This document shows, piece after piece, positions 61,483 to 64,000 of a DNA stretch of 64,000 nucleotides. The position numbers and the translations under genes are program-made. Each line of letters starts with the position of its first letter. Position 1 is the first letter of the stretch. Source of the DNA: Lottiidibacillus patelloidae (GTDB lineage Bacteria > Bacillota > Bacilli > Bacillales > SA5d-4); the NCBI RefSeq assembly GCF_002262935.1, contig NZ_NPIA01000001.1, forward strand, positions 186,001 to 250,000. Reading direction: 5' to 3'. Below the pieces are notes generated by a model. It did not search any database and was not told where the DNA came from. It saw only the letters and a program-made list of their open reading frames with translations.

Positions 61483-62597
61483 TGGATAAAAACGAAACTA
61501 AAATTACAAAAGATTTGTTTGAGCCAGCTAATATTGATAAAAATGCAGGAGAAAAGATTGAGCGTAAAAGCTTAACTTTCTGGCAAGATGCATGGATTCG
61601 TTTAAAAAAGAATAGAGGTGCCATTGGTGGTCTATTCGTTATCTTATTCATCATTTTAATGTCATTAGTTGGACCGTATTTCAATTCCTATGGAATTGAT
61701 GATCAAAACATTTATCGTAAAAACTTACCACCTAAAGTTCCAGTATTAGAAAGTGTTCCTTTCTTAGGATTTGCTGGTAATAATATTAAAGGTGAAGATG
61801 AATACGCTAAGAAATATTACAAAAATATAGAAACAGCTAAAGAATATCGCGAACTGCGTCGTATCCCTGAAGGTGAGACGGATCAAACGCTTCAAGATAT
61901 TCAAGAATTTAACCCAAATACAGATTATTTCTGGTTTGGTACAGATGACTTAGGTCGTGATGTATTTACACGTGTATGGTATGGAACTCGTATTTCCTTA
62001 TATATCGCGTTCTTAGTTGCATTCATTGATTTAATTATTGGAGTAGCTTATGGTGGCGTATCTGCATTCTATGGTGGACGTGTCGATAATGTCATGCAAC
62101 GTATTGTTGAGATATTAGTAGGTATTCCAAACTTAATCTTAATTATCTTCTTCATTTTAGTTTTAGACCCTGGAATATTATCAATCACATTAGCGATGGT
62201 AATTACCGGCTGGGTAGGGATGTCCCGTATCGTTCGTGGACAAATTCTGAAATTAAAAGAACAAGAATTCGTACTTGCTTCTAGAACTTTAGGATCAAGT
62301 GATAGTCGTTTAATTTTCAAACATTTAATTCCGAATACTTTAGGACCAATCATTATTACAGTAATGTTTACAGTTCCTGGAGCAATTTTCTTCGAGGCAT
62401 TCTTAAGCTTCATCGGTTTAGGTTTACAACCACCTATCGCATCATTAGGGGTTATTGTTAATGACGGATTTAAATGGATGACAACATATCCTCATACTGC
62501 TTTCGTAGGTTCTGCTGTAATTTCAGCGCTTATGATTAGTTTTAATATCTTTGGTGACGGTCTGCGTGATGCATTAGACCCTAAAATGCGTAAATAG
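61482..62597 (+). CDS. oppC: Oligopeptide ABC transporter permease OppC
   Basis: A 371-residue permease. Long N-terminal cytoplasmic/insert region (to about 140) including a 70-residue segment after the first span, then five more spans; EAA loop LASRTLGSSDSRLIFKHLIP (about 264-283). Pairs with OppB to form the channel. Start overlaps oppB by one base. Confidence 0.95.
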   Translation: MDKNETKITKDLFEPANIDKNAGEKIERKSLTFWQDAWIRLKKNRGAIGGLFVILFIILMSLVGPYFNSYGIDDQNIYRKNLPPKVPVLESVPFLGFAGNNIKGEDEYAKKYYKNIETAKEYRELRRIPEGETDQTLQDIQEFNPNTDYFWFGTDDLGRDVFTRVWYGTRISLYIAFLVAFIDLIIGVAYGGVSAFYGGRVDNVMQRIVEILVGIPNLILIIFFILVLDPGILSITLAMVITGWVGMSRIVRGQILKLKEQEFVLASRTLGSSDSRLIFKHLIPNTLGPIIITVMFTVPGAIFFEAFLSFIGLGLQPPIASLGVIVNDGFKWMTTYPHTAFVGSAVISALMISFNIFGDGLRDALDPKMRK

Positions 62598-62608
62598 GAG
62601 GGGAGAAC

Positions 62609-63673
62609 ATGGAAAAAATCTTAGAAGTGAAAGACTTGCAAGTTTCTTTCGATACGTATGCTGGGGAAGTTCAAGCTGTACGTGGAGTAAGCTTTGATTT
62701 ACGAAAAGGAGAAACTCTTGCAATCGTAGGTGAATCTGGATCAGGAAAATCAGTAACATCTAAAAGCTTAATGCGTTTAATTCCAAGCCCTCCGGGAAGA
62801 ATTAAAAATGGTCAAGTTCTTTTCGAAGGAAAAGACTTAACAAAGTTATCTGAACGTGAAATGCAAGATATTCGTGGTTCTGAAATCGCAATGATTTTCC
62901 AAGATCCAATGACATCTTTAAACCCAACAATGACGATTGGGAAGCAAATTACAGAAGGATTGCGTAAGCACCAAGGACTTAATGCTTCAGCAGCGAAAGT
63001 TCGTGCAATTGAGCTATTAGATATAGTAGGTATTCCTAATCCTGAGATTCGTATTAGTCAATATCCACACCAATTCTCTGGTGGGATGAGACAACGTGTT
63101 GTTATTGCAATTGCTTTATCTTGTAATCCGAAAATTTTAATTGCGGATGAGCCTACAACGGCTTTAGACGTAACAATTCAAGCACAAATTCTTGAATTAT
63201 TAAAAGATTTACAAGAAAAATTAGGTATGGCAGTTATCTTTATTACACATGACTTAGGTGTAGTGGCTAACATTGCAGACCGTGTGGCTGTAATGTACGC
63301 TGGGAAAATTGTTGAAACTGGTCAAGTAGAAGAAGTATTCTACAACCCTCAACACCCATATACATGGGGTCTACTAGGGTCTATGCCAAGTGTAGATGCT
63401 ACTGATGAAGAATTAATTGCAATTCCAGGTACACCACCTGATCTATTAAAGCCACCTATTGGTGATGCTTTTGCTCTACGTAGTGATTATGCAATGAAAA
63501 TTGACTTTGAAATGGAACCACCAATGTTCAAAGTGACTGATACTCACTCAGCAGCTACATGGCTATTACATGAGGATGCTCCTAAAGTAGAACCTCCTGC
63601 AATAGTTAAGAAAAGAATGCGCCCTGTCAACTCGCAAGCGGCAGGCAAGAAAGAGGGTGCAAAGAATGACTGA
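62609..63673 (+). CDS. oppD: Oligopeptide ABC transporter ATPase OppD
   Basis: A 354-residue ATPase. Walker A GESGSGKSV (about 42-50), Q loop FQDPMTSLNP, signature FSGGMRQRVVIA (about 154-165), Walker B LIADEPTTALDV (about 177-188), and the oligopeptide-type C-terminal region RPVN near the end. GGAGGGG before ATG 62609. Overlaps oppF by eight bases. Confidence 0.96.
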   Translation: MEKILEVKDLQVSFDTYAGEVQAVRGVSFDLRKGETLAIVGESGSGKSVTSKSLMRLIPSPPGRIKNGQVLFEGKDLTKLSEREMQDIRGSEIAMIFQDPMTSLNPTMTIGKQITEGLRKHQGLNASAAKVRAIELLDIVGIPNPEIRISQYPHQFSGGMRQRVVIAIALSCNPKILIADEPTTALDVTIQAQILELLKDLQEKLGMAVIFITHDLGVVANIADRVAVMYAGKIVETGQVEEVFYNPQHPYTWGLLGSMPSVDATDEELIAIPGTPPDLLKPPIGDAFALRSDYAMKIDFEMEPPMFKVTDTHSAATWLLHEDAPKVEPPAIVKKRMRPVNSQAAGKKEGAKND

Positions 63674-64000
63674 TACTCGTGAAAAATTAGTTGAAATAAA
63701 AAACTTAAAACAACACTTTAAAGTAGGACGTAACGTCGTTAAAGCTGTTGATGGTTTAACATTTGATATTTACCGTGGAGAAACAATCGGACTTGTAGGT
63801 GAGTCTGGTTGTGGTAAATCAACAACTGGTCGTACAGTTATTCGTCTTTACGATGCAACAGACGGTCAAGTTCTGTTCGAAGGTGAAGATGTTCACGGTA
63901 AAAAATCTGTAAAAGAACTGAAAAAGTTCAACCGTAAAATGCAAATGATCTTCCAAGACCCATACGCATCATTAAACCCGCGTATGACAGTTGCCGATAT
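63666..64000 (+). CDS. oppF: Oligopeptide ABC transporter ATPase OppF (3' end outside window)
   Basis: Open from ATG 63666 to the last base, about 111 residues. LVEIKNLKQHFKV, Walker A LVGESGCGKSTTGRTVIRLY (about 47-66) and Q loop MIFQDPYASLNPRMT near the end identify the second opp ATPase. It overlaps the oppD stop by eight bases. Confidence 0.95.
   Translation, partial: MTDTREKLVEIKNLKQHFKVGRNVVKAVDGLTFDIYRGETIGLVGESGCGKSTTGRTVIRLYDATDGQVLFEGEDVHGKKSVKELKKFNRKMQMIFQDPYASLNPRMTVAD

Overview
The window looks like a chromosomal segment of a low-GC, spore-forming Bacillaceae. The genes are AT-rich, ribosome-binding sites are strong, and starts are often TTG or GTG. Gene order broadly follows the Bacillus subtilis addB-to-opp interval: addB-addA, yisK, yisL, asnO, yitT, yitU-yitV-yitW, yjzC, yjzD, yjaU, yjaV, comZ, fabH-fabF, yjaZ, yjbA, trpS and oppABCDF, with other genes inserted. 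Acid-rich exported proteins (the OppA linker and the VanY tail) hint at an alkaliphile or halophile such as an Anaerobacillus- or Alkalihalobacillus-like bacterium; that placement is inference.

Layout. 1-1.8 kb: end of a 4-hydroxyphenylacetate catabolic unit (HpaB, HpaD-like). 2-9.5 kb: a DedA/TVP38-like protein, catalase and Dps around a shared PerR/Fur-like control region, thiolase, a ZIP transporter and lipoproteins including a VanY-type peptidase. 9.7-17 kb: AddB and AddA, followed by a tandem array of 153-bp repeats. 17.5-24.4 kb: a zinc-ribbon membrane protein with an HtrA-like protease, a radical SAM protein, YisK, an aldehyde dehydrogenase and an SDR. 24.4-33.5 kb: an accessory stretch of small lipoproteins, a very lysine-rich 21-residue peptide gene, two frameshifted genes, NUDIX, GNAT, phosphatase, TenA with a TPP riboswitch, APH, VOC and methyltransferase genes. 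33.5-43 kb: RocD, YisL, AsnO, SDR, a histidine kinase, YitT, a BsuPI/Gmad2 lipoprotein and more repeats. 43-64 kb: redox genes, YitUVW, UppP, the yja/fab/yjb block, trpS under a T-box, and the opp operon running off the end.

The main discovery is three separate genes interrupted by one in-frame TGA each: HesB-like at 27976-28257, peroxiredoxin-like at 43180-43653 on the minus strand, and a thioredoxin-like lipoprotein at 45819-46349. In the two thioredoxin-fold genes the TGA falls exactly at the first cysteine of a CxxC motif; in the HesB-like gene it falls at the expected cysteine position. Each TGA is followed, at 14-18 nt, by a 6-7 bp hairpin whose 5-nt loop has G at position 2, as in bacterial SECIS elements. 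The two thioredoxin-fold hairpins share spacing and differ by a compensatory, synonymous base-pair change. They are best read as selenoproteins; no selenocysteine machinery (selA, selB, selC, selD) is inside the window.

A second unusual signal is a family of structured intergenic repeats of about 153 bp at four loci (6.8, 17.0, 38.0 and 42.4 kb), all in the same orientation and all at gene 3' ends. Three genes (a DUF975-like protein, a NUDIX hydrolase, a small membrane protein) each look broken by loss of one base, two of them in A runs, so sequencing error must be considered alongside real decay.
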